A program made the translations under genes and the position numbers. A stretch of DNA of 61,961 nucleotides from Cyanobacteriota bacterium. GTDB lineage: Bacteria; Cyanobacteriota; Vampirovibrionia; Vampirovibrionales; Vampirovibrionaceae. Within the stretch, counting starts at the first letter, position 1, and the number at the start of each line of letters is the position of its first letter. The notes below the pieces were generated by a model that was given only the letters and a program-made list of their open reading frames with translations, ran no database searches and was not told where the DNA came from. The stretch is from positions 1-61,961 of the forward strand of contig JAIEMW010000007.1 of assembly GCA_019751815.1 (NCBI GenBank). The letters are read 5' to 3'. Below, in pieces: positions 52,310 to 61,657 of the stretch.

Positions 52310-53451
52310 TAGAGTAAATGTGTTTGGGCTTCGAGTAAAAGATGCTTTAGCCCTGCTGGAGTTATCATGCGTCCACGAGGGGTACGTTGAAGGAGTCCGG
52401 CCTGCATCAGATAAGGCTCATAAACGTCTTCCAAGGTCTTGGCATCTTCTCCGAGAATGGTGGCCAGGGTCTCTAAACCAGCAGGCCCACCGTTGAACTG
52501 CTCGGCCAATATTGTGAGGAGTTGCCGGTCTGTTTGTTCTAACCCTTTTTCATCCACTTCAAATAAGGTAAGCGCTGCTTCAGCGCCTTCTGATGTGATT
52601 AAATCTGCCTTTTCAAAGGTAACCTGAACATAATCACGGACGCGTCTTAACAAGCGATTGGCTATCCGAGGAGTTCCACGGGAGCGCCCTGCCAAGGCGG
52701 CGGCGGCAGAGGGCGCTAAGCCGATGCTGAGAATCCCAGCGGATCGGTTCAGAATCGACTCTAATTCGTCTTCTTGGTAAAAATTAAGCCGGTATGAAAG
52801 GCCAAATCGGTCTCTCATCGGATTGGCAATGGCACCTGCCTTGGTGGTGGCGCCGATTAAGGTAAAAGCGGGAATCGGGACGCGCAATATCTTCGTGCTG
52901 TGACCCTTTCCAAGAGTCCGATCTACCGTAAAATCTTCCATCGCGGGGTAGAGTATCTCTTCAGTCACTTTATTGAGCCGGTGTATCTCGTCAATGAACA
53001 AGACATCCCCTGGAGAGAGGCTCATCAGAATCCCAATAATGTCACGCGGGCGTTCGAGTGCTGGGGCCGCTGTGATATGGATTTGCGCGCCCATTTCTTC
53101 TGCCAGAATCATTGCCAGCGTTGTCTTGCCAAGGCCGGGTGGACCGTAAAGCAATAAATGCTCAAGAGGTTCTTGGCGCTGTTTGGCCGCATCAATACTG
53201 ATTTTGAGACTGGTTTTTAGCGCGGATTGTCCAACATACTCTTCCAGTGTCTTGGGGCGAATCCGTTGCTCAAGGCGCTGATCGTATTCCGTTTCCTCTT
53301 TTTTCAGTAATGTTGAAGGTTCGGGCTTTTGAGCAGAAGAAAGGCCTACGAGTGGCCGCTTTACCCGCTTGTCAAAACTCATGCCAGAGGAAACGGGCTG
53401 TGTCCCCTTCTGGTTGCTTTTTAAGGGGTCTGAGTTAAATTCGATGGTCAT
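52309..53451 (-). CDS. ruvB: Holliday junction branch-migration helicase RuvB
   Basis: A 380-residue AAA+ motor. [13 protein letters not shown], Walker [21 protein letters not shown] and Walker [11 protein letters not shown] are present, with sensor region LIGATTKAG and the C-terminal winged helix ending [12 protein letters not shown]. The N-terminal ~50 residues are an extra low-complexity extension compared with E. coli RuvB. ruvA and ruvC are not adjacent. Confidence 0.97.
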   Translation of the reverse strand: MTIEFNSDPLKSNQKGTQPVSSGMSFDKRVKRPLVGLSSAQKPEPSTLLKKEETEYDQRLEQRIRPKTLEEYVGQSALKTSLKISIDAAKQRQEPLEHLLLYGPPGLGKTTLAMILAEEMGAQIHITAAPALERPRDIIGILMSLSPGDVLFIDEIHRLNKVTEEILYPAMEDFTVDRTLGKGHSTKILRVPIPAFTLIGATTKAGAIANPMRDRFGLSYRLNFYQEDELESILNRSAGILSIGLAPSAAAALAGRSRGTPRIANRLLRRVRDYVQVTFEKADLITSEGAEAALTLFEVDEKGLEQTDRQLLTILAEQFNGGPAGLETLATILGEDAKTLEDVYEPYLMQAGLLQRTPRGRMITPAGLKHLLLEAQTHLL

Positions 53452-53589
53452 AACGCTGTGTTACAAACCCTTCCATCTAGCTAAGCCTTCCATCTCAAGT
53501 CAGAAACTCTCTATTAATCGATTTTAGCATTGAACACAGATCGTGCCGGGCTTTGCCTGAAACCCTTACAAAACTTAAGGCCCTTTCTC

Positions 53590-54858
53590 TTAATACGAGG
53601 CCAGTGCCTGACTCGTGTTTTGCTTGTGAAAAGAGCGAGAACGTTGACTCAACAGTTTCTCAAGCGTGTTTACAAAACGATCAATCTCTGCCTGTGTTGT
53701 GTGGCGCCCCATCGAAACGCGAATGGTAGCACGTGCAGCTTCTACGGACTTACCCAGGGCAAGCACAACAGAAGAGGGCTCAATCACAGCACTGTGACAT
53801 GCAGACCCGCTGGAGACTGCAACGCCGGCCATATCCAGCTGAAGCACCCAGGCTTCTCCGTCAATAGGAGATAACCCGCTTCCTGGCTTGGGGGTTATTG
53901 AGAAGTGGACATTGCCCGGCACACGTCGGGTCATATCAGACGGCCCGTTCAGTGAGACAGTAAAGTCGCTCTCTTGAACCATATGAGATGCTTGAATTTG
54001 CTCCCATAGAGAATATTGAAGCGTTTGTAAGCGTTTTTGCTCTGTTGCTTGTTGCTCAAAACAGTCTGAAAGGGCTTGAGCCAGGCCAACAATCCCACTG
54101 ATATTCTCTGTTCCAGCCCGCAGTCCACTCTCTTGGCCGCCTCCATGTATTAACCGCAAAGGTATTTCGGCACCAGTGCGGGTGTAGAACCCACCAATGC
54201 CTTTTGGTCCGTATAGTTTATGTCCAGAAAACGTCAAATAGTCCACACCCCAGCTCGTTAAATCAATCGGTACTTTCCCCAAGGTCTGAACCGCATCCGT
54301 ATGAAAGGGAACACCAGATTTATGGGCTATTGCTATTAAGTCTTTTAGGGGTTGTAGCGTGCCTATCTCGTTGTTGCCATGCATAATCGAAACAAGATAT
54401 GTATTGGGTTTAATATACTGCATCAGTGTCTCTGGGTGCACAAACCCTTCTGAATCAACCGGTAAAATAGTTAATTCGATACCACGATTTTGTAAATACC
54501 TAGCAGGCTGTGTGACAGCAGGATGTTCAATCGCAGAGATAATTAAATGAGGTTTTCTGTCAGGGTGGCGTTTTTGATAGAGCTCAGCTAGACCAATAAT
54601 CACCGTATTGTTTGCCTCTGTGCCACTGCTGGTGAATGTGAGTGAGCTAGAAGGGACGGCTAGGACTTCTGCGGTTCTGTTTCTCGCAGCGGCCAAAGCT
54701 GTTTTTGCTTTTTGTCCCTCTTGATGAAGGCTGGACGGATTCCCAAAAACCTGACTGTCAATATTATCAATACTAAGCCAAGGTTGCATCGCTTTTGCCA
54801 CAGACTGAGAAACTGGTGTGGTGGCAGCGTAGTCAAGATATATGCGTGATGAAGGCAT
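53590..54858 (-). CDS. Cysteine desulfurase (NifS/IscS family)
   Basis: A 422-residue PLP enzyme releasing sulfur from cysteine for Fe-S clusters and thiolated tRNA. IYLDYAATTPVS begins the fold. The PLP Lys is in FSGHKLYGPKGIGG, and the catalytic Cys is in SSGSACHSAVIEPS. The His of HTDAVQTLGKV stacks on PLP. I prefer the ATG at 54858; the frame extends to a TTG at 54876. No iscU or trmU (mnmA) gene adjoins it. Divergent from carbamate kinase. Confidence 0.9.
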   Translation of the reverse strand: MPSSRIYLDYAATTPVSQSVAKAMQPWLSIDNIDSQVFGNPSSLHQEGQKAKTALAAARNRTAEVLAVPSSSLTFTSSGTEANNTVIIGLAELYQKRHPDRKPHLIISAIEHPAVTQPARYLQNRGIELTILPVDSEGFVHPETLMQYIKPNTYLVSIMHGNNEIGTLQPLKDLIAIAHKSGVPFHTDAVQTLGKVPIDLTSWGVDYLTFSGHKLYGPKGIGGFYTRTGAEIPLRLIHGGGQESGLRAGTENISGIVGLAQALSDCFEQQATEQKRLQTLQYSLWEQIQASHMVQESDFTVSLNGPSDMTRRVPGNVHFSITPKPGSGLSPIDGEAWVLQLDMAGVAVSSGSACHSAVIEPSSVVLALGKSVEAARATIRVSMGRHTTQAEIDRFVNTLEKLLSQRSRSFHKQNTSQALASY

Positions 54859-54914
54859 CTGGCTGTAAATTCTCAATTGGGTTTACAATAAGGCTAATAA
54901 TTGATTCTACGCGG

Positions 54915-55946
54915 ATGACAATGGATCTTCAACTGACACCACTTGAGAATTCTGATAAACAAGGTAGCAATCCCCCGCAAAGGGTCTTGATTGCTATAGG
55001 TGGCAACGCCTTGTACGATAAACACAGCGGGGTGCTTGTGGATTCCCGTGTTCTACAAATTCTTGCCAGAGACTTGGTTGCTATTATTCAGGCGGGTTAC
55101 TCCCCAGTCATTACCTTTGGCAATGGGCCTCAAGTTGGGCAGTTACTGGATATGGCAGAAACCTCGGTGAGGATGTTTGCTCGTCCGGTCACCTTGGACA
55201 CTTGTGTGGCTTGGACCCAGGGTGAAATTGGCTATAAGCTGCTTAATATTCTCCAAAGTGAAATCTGGCAAGCAGGGCTTCCACACACAGTGCTTTCTGT
55301 TCAGACTTCAGTGGTCGTTAATCCTGAAGATCCCGCGTTTCAAAACCCAACCAAACCTATTGGGCGGTTTATTACCCCAGAAGAAGCCGACCAGCTCTAT
55401 GTTGAGAGAGGTTGGATTATTGGTCCCGACTCTAATCGCGGTTACCGTAGAATGGTACCTTCTCCTAAACCTCAACGAATTTTGGAACTGGCGGCCTTAA
55501 CCCCCTTGATTCAAGACCCCCATGTGATTCCCCTATGTGGTGGTGGGGGAGGTGTTCCTGTTTTTATTGATGATGCGGGGATCCATCCAGTCGAAGCTGT
55601 TGTTGATAAAGATTACACCTCTTGTGTTTTGGCGAAATCCCTCAATATAGCTAATCTGCTTATTTGTACCGAAGTGGATGCGGTCTATCTCCATTACGGT
55701 AAGCCAGAACAAGTGGCCCTTAGGACAGTCTCTCTGGCAGAAGCAGAGGAATATATGGCCCAAGGCCATTTTTCTGCGGGGAGTATGGGCCCTAAAGTAG
55801 CAGCATTACTTGATTATTTGCGAAGTAGCGATAATGACACGATCACAGCTGTAAAGCGGGCCCCGATAAAGCGGGCCATGATAGGGAGCGTCGAGACCAT
55901 GCTGCAAACCTTGCTGGGAAAAGCGGGAACAGCATTCTGTACTTAA
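54915..55946 (+). CDS. arcC: Carbamate kinase
   Basis: A 343-residue amino-acid-kinase-fold enzyme that makes ATP from carbamoyl phosphate, usually in arginine or purine fermentation. RVLIAIGGNAL, TFGNGPQVGQLL, CGGGGGVPVF and AVVDKDYTSCVLA are diagnostic. The ATG at 54915 is likely; the frame is open to 54795 but that would overlap the desulfurase gene. No arginine deiminase or ornithine carbamoyltransferase gene is adjacent. Confidence 0.92.
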   Translation: MTMDLQLTPLENSDKQGSNPPQRVLIAIGGNALYDKHSGVLVDSRVLQILARDLVAIIQAGYSPVITFGNGPQVGQLLDMAETSVRMFARPVTLDTCVAWTQGEIGYKLLNILQSEIWQAGLPHTVLSVQTSVVVNPEDPAFQNPTKPIGRFITPEEADQLYVERGWIIGPDSNRGYRRMVPSPKPQRILELAALTPLIQDPHVIPLCGGGGGVPVFIDDAGIHPVEAVVDKDYTSCVLAKSLNIANLLICTEVDAVYLHYGKPEQVALRTVSLAEAEEYMAQGHFSAGSMGPKVAALLDYLRSSDNDTITAVKRAPIKRAMIGSVETMLQTLLGKAGTAFCT

Positions 55947-55972
55947 AAAAACGAATCTAAGGAGATATTCAG

Positions 55973-56905
55973 GTGGATATTGCACATGCAATGGTAAAAG
56001 CAGTGGTTCAAGGGCTGACAGAGTTCTTACCCGTCAGTAGTACCGCTCATCTTACATTAGCGGATGCCTTGTTTGCTCAATGGGGTTCTGGTAATCCCCC
56101 CCTGCCTGGAGAGAACGAGTTTTACGATATTTTGCTGCATTTGGGCACATTGTCTGCGGTGCTGATTTATTTTCGGCGTGATCTGATAGATATTGTGCTG
56201 ATGTGCCTGGGGAAAAAAACAGAACGCGGATCCCATAGTCAGTTGGGTGTCTTGCAAGAAAAGGTATTACCGATTCAATTAATCGTTTCGATGGTGGTGA
56301 CCGTGGTGGTGATTCTGACACTGCTTAAGGGAAGTGGGTTTCTGATGTCCTCGCTTGGCTGGAGTGAGGTACCTAAAGATAACCTGTCTGAATTTTTCTT
56401 TCGACACCCCCGTTTTGTGGGGTTCCATTTGCTGATAACGGGTTGCTTACTCTGGGGTGTGGAAATGCTCCTAAAAAAACGCCAAAAAGCAAGCGGGGCT
56501 CTATTTGAAATGAAACATGCTGCATGGGTTGGCTTTGCGCAAGGGTATGCGGCTATTTTTCATGGAATCTCTCGCTCTGGATCGACCATGGCAACCGCCT
56601 TGGTACTAAATGTTGATCGGCTGACGGCTGCACGGTACTCCTTTTTGCTGAGTATCCCCACATTTTTGATGGCAGCTGTGTATGAGTGTTTGAAGCTCCA
56701 CGATTTACGGGTGCTTCCCTTGCTGAATTGGCCCCTGATGCTCAGCGGAACGGTTGTTTCAGCCATTGTTGGATATTACTGTGTGAAGCAGTTTATTCAG
56801 TTTGTGGCATCGCACAGCCTAAAACCATTTGCTGTCTACTGCTGGGTGATGGGTATGGCAATCATCTTTTATTTCAGCATGTTTGGCTATGTGGCAGCCG
56901 GTTAA
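55973..56905 (+). CDS. uppP: Undecaprenyl-diphosphatase
   Basis: A 310-residue integral membrane phosphatase that recycles the C55 carrier lipid for peptidoglycan. Signature VVQGLTEFLPVSSTAHLTL and the second motif FHGISRSGSTMATAL are intact, with about eight helices. It starts at GTG, 8 bases after AAGGAG. Slightly longer than typical (about 270). It converges on the next gene after 3 bases. Confidence 0.93.
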   Translation: MDIAHAMVKAVVQGLTEFLPVSSTAHLTLADALFAQWGSGNPPLPGENEFYDILLHLGTLSAVLIYFRRDLIDIVLMCLGKKTERGSHSQLGVLQEKVLPIQLIVSMVVTVVVILTLLKGSGFLMSSLGWSEVPKDNLSEFFFRHPRFVGFHLLITGCLLWGVEMLLKKRQKASGALFEMKHAAWVGFAQGYAAIFHGISRSGSTMATALVLNVDRLTAARYSFLLSIPTFLMAAVYECLKLHDLRVLPLLNWPLMLSGTVVSAIVGYYCVKQFIQFVASHSLKPFAVYCWVMGMAIIFYFSMFGYVAAG

Positions 56906-56908
56906 ATC

Positions 56909-57727
56909 CTAGATTAAGAAGCTTTTAGACGTGTTGTGTTCTTCTTGCATCTGCATATAGGGGGTGATTGCCTGAAAGCTTTGCTCCACCCCTTCGAGAT
57001 CAAACACTTCGATAGCCAAGTTAACCTTGTTGGGGCGCAATACCAGGTGGTTTAAAAAGCCTTCCATATCAATGGTGCCTTTGTTAAAGGCATGGTGATC
57101 GTCGGAATCCCCGTTGTTGTTGTGAGCATGGATGTAATGTAGGTTCGAGCCCAATTCATCCAGCCAGGTAATGGGAGGTACATCGCAGAATAAATTGACG
57201 TGACCCGTGTCCAGACAGGCTTTGAAGTGAGGTGAATTGATCCGGCTCACCATGTCGTTGAGAATATCCGGTCGGTCGTCCATAAAATTTTCCATCAGAA
57301 TGACCAAATCACTTCCATGGACGTTGGTCTCAATCACTTCTTGCCAGTAATCAACACACTGAGACATCCAGTCGTCGTAGACTTTGGCTACGTCGTAAAT
57401 GGGGGTAAATTGAGAGTGAAAAATAAGGTAGTTCACCCCAAGCTCTTTGCACACATCGATGGCCTGGTTGTAGCGTAATTGAGAGGCTTCTCGGATTTTG
57501 GGATCGAGGCTGACTGGGTTCATATCAAAGATGGGCCCGTGTAATGAGAGAATGCCGTTGATATTTTTATACTTGGCCTTGTATTTGGCGATTTCTTTGT
57601 CTTTATTGTCGAGCATCTGTGGAGTCATAAAGGCCGGGATTTCGTAACAGGTTTGGTTGTCCACAGCAAAGGCCAGGCCGTCGCTTTCTTCAATATATTT
57701 GGGGGCAGCAAATATTTTTTCGATCAC
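56909..57727 (-). CDS. Sugar phosphate isomerase/epimerase-like TIM barrel
   Basis: A 272-residue protein of the xylose isomerase-like / AP endonuclease 2 barrel superfamily. Metal-ligand positions are visible: Glu in LVILMENFMD, Asp and His in ACLDTGHVN, His in YIHAHNNNGDSDDHH, and the late GTIDMEGFL. The reaction is not identifiable from the sequence; sugar isomerases and epimerases and endonuclease IV-like repair enzymes share this pattern. No other sugar gene adjoins it. Confidence 0.8.
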   Translation of the reverse strand: MIEKIFAAPKYIEESDGLAFAVDNQTCYEIPAFMTPQMLDNKDKEIAKYKAKYKNINGILSLHGPIFDMNPVSLDPKIREASQLRYNQAIDVCKELGVNYLIFHSQFTPIYDVAKVYDDWMSQCVDYWQEVIETNVHGSDLVILMENFMDDRPDILNDMVSRINSPHFKACLDTGHVNLFCDVPPITWLDELGSNLHYIHAHNNNGDSDDHHAFNKGTIDMEGFLNHLVLRPNKVNLAIEVFDLEGVEQSFQAITPYMQMQEEHNTSKSFLI

Positions 57728-57811
57728 CGCAATAGGTCCTTATGACAGGATGTGATATTACCTTGTTTCATTGTCCCATGAGTTTCGGTGTTTTTTTGAA
57801 AGGGGGAGCGA

Positions 57812-57946
57812 GTGACTCAACTTTATCGACTCATCGACCAAAAGGAGAGCGACTTTAAAGAGATGCTAACGACGCATGGGGGAAGGTTCAAGAAATCATT
57901 TCTCATGTCGAAGGCATTGGGACATTCTATTGAAATGCTAAAATAA
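57812..57946 (+). CDS. Possible 44-residue small protein
   Basis: An open frame from GTG with AAAGGGGGAG just upstream. The product is basic, with no membrane segment. It lies alone in the 263-base gap before the STAS gene on the same strand. Only the ribosome-like site supports it. Confidence 0.3.
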   Translation: MTQLYRLIDQKESDFKEMLTTHGGRFKKSFLMSKALGHSIEMLK

Positions 57947-57990
57947 AGTTTCATTAGTTTTTTTACTTTTTGAAAAGGCATTTTCACCTG

Positions 57991-58335
57991 ATGAATATTA
58001 CCCATCGAATTATTGAAAACGGTGTTGTGGTCATCGATATTGAAGATGATCGCTTTGAATACCCTAAAACACAGGTGCTAAAAAACCATGTGGTGCACTT
58101 ATTAAAAGAAGGTCACAAGCATCTGGTGCTCAACTTGTCTAACGTGGAGATGCTCGATAGTTTTGGGATTGCGGTGTTTATTTCGACATTGAAAATGGCC
58201 CGCTCCGAACACGGAAATTTAACCCTGTTTGGACTCAATGAGAAGGTCAATAAGCTGATCGAGCTTACTCGAATGGACCGCGTGCTGGATATCTGGGAAA
58301 CTGAAGGCCAAGCGGTTGCCCACGTGACAGGCTGA
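57991..58335 (+). CDS. STAS-domain anti-sigma factor antagonist
   Basis: A 114-residue SpoIIAA-like protein. LVLNLSNVEMLDSFGIAVFI contains the conserved Asp-Ser (phosphorylation site in the family) before the second helix. I use the ATG at 57991; the frame starts at a TTG upstream. It would act by partner switching with an anti-sigma kinase, which is not in the window. It lies 71 bases before the MoxR gene. Confidence 0.85.
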   Translation: MNITHRIIENGVVVIDIEDDRFEYPKTQVLKNHVVHLLKEGHKHLVLNLSNVEMLDSFGIAVFISTLKMARSEHGNLTLFGLNEKVNKLIELTRMDRVLDIWETEGQAVAHVTG

Positions 58336-58406
58336 TGGCGTGAACGAATGCATCTGATTCAAGACAATCCCGTCCCATTGAAATTTTTCCCAAAGAATTT
58401 TAACGC

Positions 58407-59399
58407 ATGAATCTGACACAAGAAGAGGCAAGTCGCGCCCAAGCAATACTCGAGCAGCTGTGCTACGAGATGAAAACCGTGATTGTGGGGCAAGACAGAT
58501 TTTTAGAAAGAATCTTGATTGCGCTGATTGCACACGGGCACATTTTGGTGGAAGGCCCTCCTGGACTGGCTAAGACGCTGACCTTAAAATGCCTAGCTGC
58601 CCTTTTGGATTTGGAATTTCAGCGAATTCAATTTACCCCAGATCTCATGCCTTCTGATTTGATTGGCACGCGCATCTATCATCCAGGGACGGGATCTTTT
58701 CGCACAGAGTTGGGTCCCGTCATGTCTCACTTTGTGCTGGCTGATGAGATTAACCGGGCTCCTGCCAAAGTCCAAAGCGCCTTGCTAGAAGCCATGCAGG
58801 AAGGCCAAGTGACCATTGGCAGAGAGACCCACGAGCTGCCTCATCCCTTTTTTGTGATGGCGACCCAAAATCCGATTGATACAGAAGGGACCTATCCTTT
58901 ACCCGAGGCTCAACTCGACAGATTTCTCATGAAAATTACCCTGGATTACCCGACGGCACAAGAAGAATGGGTGATTCTCCAGCGGATGACTGATACAAGT
59001 CAAGAGTTATCGCTAAAACCTGTGCTGGATAGTACGGCACTGATTCAATTGATTGATTCGGCAAGAGCAGTTTATCTGGATCCAGGCTTGATGCACTGGA
59101 TTGTAGATTTTGTTCAGGCAACGCGAAATACAATGACAGAGGTACAGGCAGGGGTGGTAAATTTACAGAAAACTATCCGCTACGGGGCATCTCCTCGTGG
59201 GAGTTTGGCGCTGGCTCAGTGCGCCAAAGCACGGGCGCTGATTCGTGGAAGGACCTATGTGATACAAGAAGATATTATAGAACTGGTTCTTGACTGTCTG
59301 AGACACCGGGTGATTTTGACTTACGAAGGGATGGCCCGAGGTGAGACAACGGATTCGGTGCTAAACGGGTTGCTGGCTCAAAGGGCTGAAGAAAATTAA
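58407..59399 (+). CDS. MoxR-family AAA+ ATPase
   Basis: A 330-residue AAA+ chaperone-like ATPase. Walker A ILVEGPPGLAKTLTLK, Walker B FVLADEINRAPAKVQSALLE, sensor ATQNPIDTEGTYPLPEAQLD. It is the first of a MoxR-DUF58-VWA operon, in which MoxR proteins assist metal-dependent VWA partners. It ends 15 bases before the DUF58 gene. Confidence 0.93.
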   Translation: MNLTQEEASRAQAILEQLCYEMKTVIVGQDRFLERILIALIAHGHILVEGPPGLAKTLTLKCLAALLDLEFQRIQFTPDLMPSDLIGTRIYHPGTGSFRTELGPVMSHFVLADEINRAPAKVQSALLEAMQEGQVTIGRETHELPHPFFVMATQNPIDTEGTYPLPEAQLDRFLMKITLDYPTAQEEWVILQRMTDTSQELSLKPVLDSTALIQLIDSARAVYLDPGLMHWIVDFVQATRNTMTEVQAGVVNLQKTIRYGASPRGSLALAQCAKARALIRGRTYVIQEDIIELVLDCLRHRVILTYEGMARGETTDSVLNGLLAQRAEEN

Positions 59400-59414
59400 T
59401 ATAAGGGAGCTGTT

Positions 59415-60590
59415 GTGCCGCGTAAGCCAGTTTCTAAAATAGATAAAAATGAGAGTAAATGGGCGCATTTCCTTCAAGCCGCGAGTTGTACCTTATGGGA
59501 TCCCGCGGCCTATATTGACGAGAAAATTGCAGGCTTCCATTTAGACAAGGGGCTCATGCAATCAGACTCAGTGGCCGTTTGGGCAGAGCGCCTTCGCTGG
59601 CGCTGGCAACATAATATATTGCAATCTCCTGATTCCGGTCCTCACAATTTACGGCTAAGTGGAAGTGGCTTGGATTACCACCGGCTCAGAGAATATGTCC
59701 CCGGAGATGATGTCAGAGCAATAGACTGGTTGGTTTATGCTCGAACCCAAGCGCTGCATGTCCGGGAGACTCAGGCAGAGAGACTCAACACAGTCTGGCT
59801 GGTTCTGGATTGTTCCGCATCGATGGAATTTGGTGCCAGACGCTCAAAGTTAGATTGGAGTTTGGACTTGGCTTTGATTACAGCGGAAAGTGCTTTTCAA
59901 TCCGGGTTTAGGGTGGGCCTTTTGGCTTACAGAATGGGAAAAGATCCCCTAATCTTGCCACCACATTCAAGTCGAGACGCTGTTTGGATTCTATTTGAGA
60001 GACTACGTATATGGCTTAAAGAGGAAAAAAACGAGGGCATTGGCTCAGAAGCTGAAAAGGTCTTTCAAGAAACAGAGAAGTGTTTCTGGGAGACGGCGAG
60101 TCGACTGATTAAGCCACAACACTGGGTGGTTGTTTGGAGTGATTTTTTGGGATTCCCTGAAGACTTAAAACCAATGTTTCACGGGTTGTGCCGCCGTTCA
60201 ACTGTCCTTGCCGCATGGATGCGAGATGCGAGAGAGGTCATTTTTTCAAAGGCAGCCTCTCAATTTGGCCCCGGCGTCTGGGAGTCATGGACCTTTTTCG
60301 ACTCAGAGTTGAATAAATCTCAGCAAATTCCTTGGCCGCTTTCTGCGGGTGAACTCGCCGCTTGTCAACACCAGTTGGATAAAACACATCAGCAGACAGC
60401 CAGTTTTTTGCAAGGCTGCCAAGGGGTGTTACCGATTGTTTTACCGGCCAGTGACAATCAGCTTCTCAATGAAGATGACTCCCGAGATCAGGTCTATTAT
60501 CAATGGGCCCAGTATTGGCAGCGGATACAAATGGGTCGAGTCAATGGTGTGGATATTGGCGTCAATGCCCCAGAGGTAACCTTTTTGTGA
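59415..60590 (+). CDS. DUF58-domain protein
   Basis: A 391-residue protein with the DUF58 hallmark LDYHRLREYVPGDDVRAIDW followed by a VWA-like region with VWLVLDCSASMEFGA. GTG start, AGGGAG 6 bases upstream. Its stop overlaps the next ATG (TGATG), so translation is coupled. It works with the MoxR ATPase and the downstream VWA membrane protein; the exact role of this complex is not settled. Confidence 0.88.
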   Translation: MPRKPVSKIDKNESKWAHFLQAASCTLWDPAAYIDEKIAGFHLDKGLMQSDSVAVWAERLRWRWQHNILQSPDSGPHNLRLSGSGLDYHRLREYVPGDDVRAIDWLVYARTQALHVRETQAERLNTVWLVLDCSASMEFGARRSKLDWSLDLALITAESAFQSGFRVGLLAYRMGKDPLILPPHSSRDAVWILFERLRIWLKEEKNEGIGSEAEKVFQETEKCFWETASRLIKPQHWVVVWSDFLGFPEDLKPMFHGLCRRSTVLAAWMRDAREVIFSKAASQFGPGVWESWTFFDSELNKSQQIPWPLSAGELAACQHQLDKTHQQTASFLQGCQGVLPIVLPASDNQLLNEDDSRDQVYYQWAQYWQRIQMGRVNGVDIGVNAPEVTFL

Positions 60591-61597
60591 TGGACTCCGG
60601 ACATCTGGTATTTGAACAGCCTTGGGCGCTTTGTCTATTGATTTTGTGGGCGGTATTGCCTTTGCTTTTTTATGCGTGGCATAAAAATAGTCTGGACCGT
60701 TTAATTGCCTTTAGTGCCACTGCCGCGATACAGCATAAACAGCAATTATCCAAAGGCTACCGTCGATTGGTATATTGGCTGTTACTATGGCTTGCAGCTT
60801 TTTGTATTCTGTTAATCCCGGCAGAGCCTGTATTAAAGGCAAAAACTCCTAAAACTTCGGTTGATATGATGCTGGCTTTGGATATTTCGCTCAGCATGAA
60901 AGCAACGGATATTCCGCCCTCTCGTTTAGAGGCCGCCAAAAAAGCAGCTATTGAGTTTGCCTCGTCGTTACCAAGTTCTGTGCGAATCGGGTTGGTCTTT
61001 TTTGCAGGGGATGCCATGTTGGTCTCCCCTCCCACAGAAGATCATGACCGGGTGGTGGAATTACTAAAAAGCCTGAAAAAGGACGATACCCTGCCAAGAA
61101 CTGAGCTCGGCGGGGCCATTGTGATGGCCCAAAAAGCATTGGATGCCAACGTGTCCTTACCAAAAGGAAACACCAATCAAAAGCCCAGGCGCGTCCTCAT
61201 CTTACTAAGCGACGGGGATAGCCAGGAGGGATACCCCTGGTCAGAAGCGTCATCGCAAGCGGCGAAAAACCGGATAGTTATTCAGACCATTGGGGTGGGA
61301 ACTGACCATGCGGCAGACATTGAGTATCAAGGGACTCGTTACCCCGTATTTTTTAGCGAGAATACACTGAGGCAAATAGCCGAAATCACTCATGGAAGCT
61401 ACCAGCGGGTGAGTGAGGTGAAAGACTTTACGCGCGCATACCAAAGGATTGCTGACACGACAATTGAATGGCGCTGGGAGAAAACAAATCTGAGCAGCTG
61501 GCTTGTCTGGCTCAGTTTGGTCTTACTCTTGCTTGCTTTTCTGGCAGAGTGGCTTTGGATACAACGCCTAAGAAAGCCCCTTCATCTGGTAAAATAA
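60590..61597 (+). CDS. VWA-domain membrane protein (BatA-like)
   Basis: A 335-residue protein. Start at 60590, overlapping the DUF58 stop. Two N-terminal helices (about residues 9-27 and 56-75) and one C-terminal helix (about 301-320) bracket a VWA domain with an intact MIDAS motif DISLS at about residue 97, a Thr in SPPTEDHD and the LLSDGDSQEG loop. This is the BatA architecture. The loop between helices should be periplasmic. Confidence 0.88.
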   Translation: MDSGHLVFEQPWALCLLILWAVLPLLFYAWHKNSLDRLIAFSATAAIQHKQQLSKGYRRLVYWLLLWLAAFCILLIPAEPVLKAKTPKTSVDMMLALDISLSMKATDIPPSRLEAAKKAAIEFASSLPSSVRIGLVFFAGDAMLVSPPTEDHDRVVELLKSLKKDDTLPRTELGGAIVMAQKALDANVSLPKGNTNQKPRRVLILLSDGDSQEGYPWSEASSQAAKNRIVIQTIGVGTDHAADIEYQGTRYPVFFSENTLRQIAEITHGSYQRVSEVKDFTRAYQRIADTTIEWRWEKTNLSSWLVWLSLVLLLLAFLAEWLWIQRLRKPLHLVK

Positions 61598-61657
61598 AGT
61601 CGTTGAGATGCTGGGGCTTTATCAGAAAAAGATCCCTAGAGAGAGACGAAACACACC

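Noticed and set aside
57823..58005. 60-residue minus-strand frame before the STAS gene
   Set aside because: It overlaps the STAS start region, has no ribosome site and no domain.
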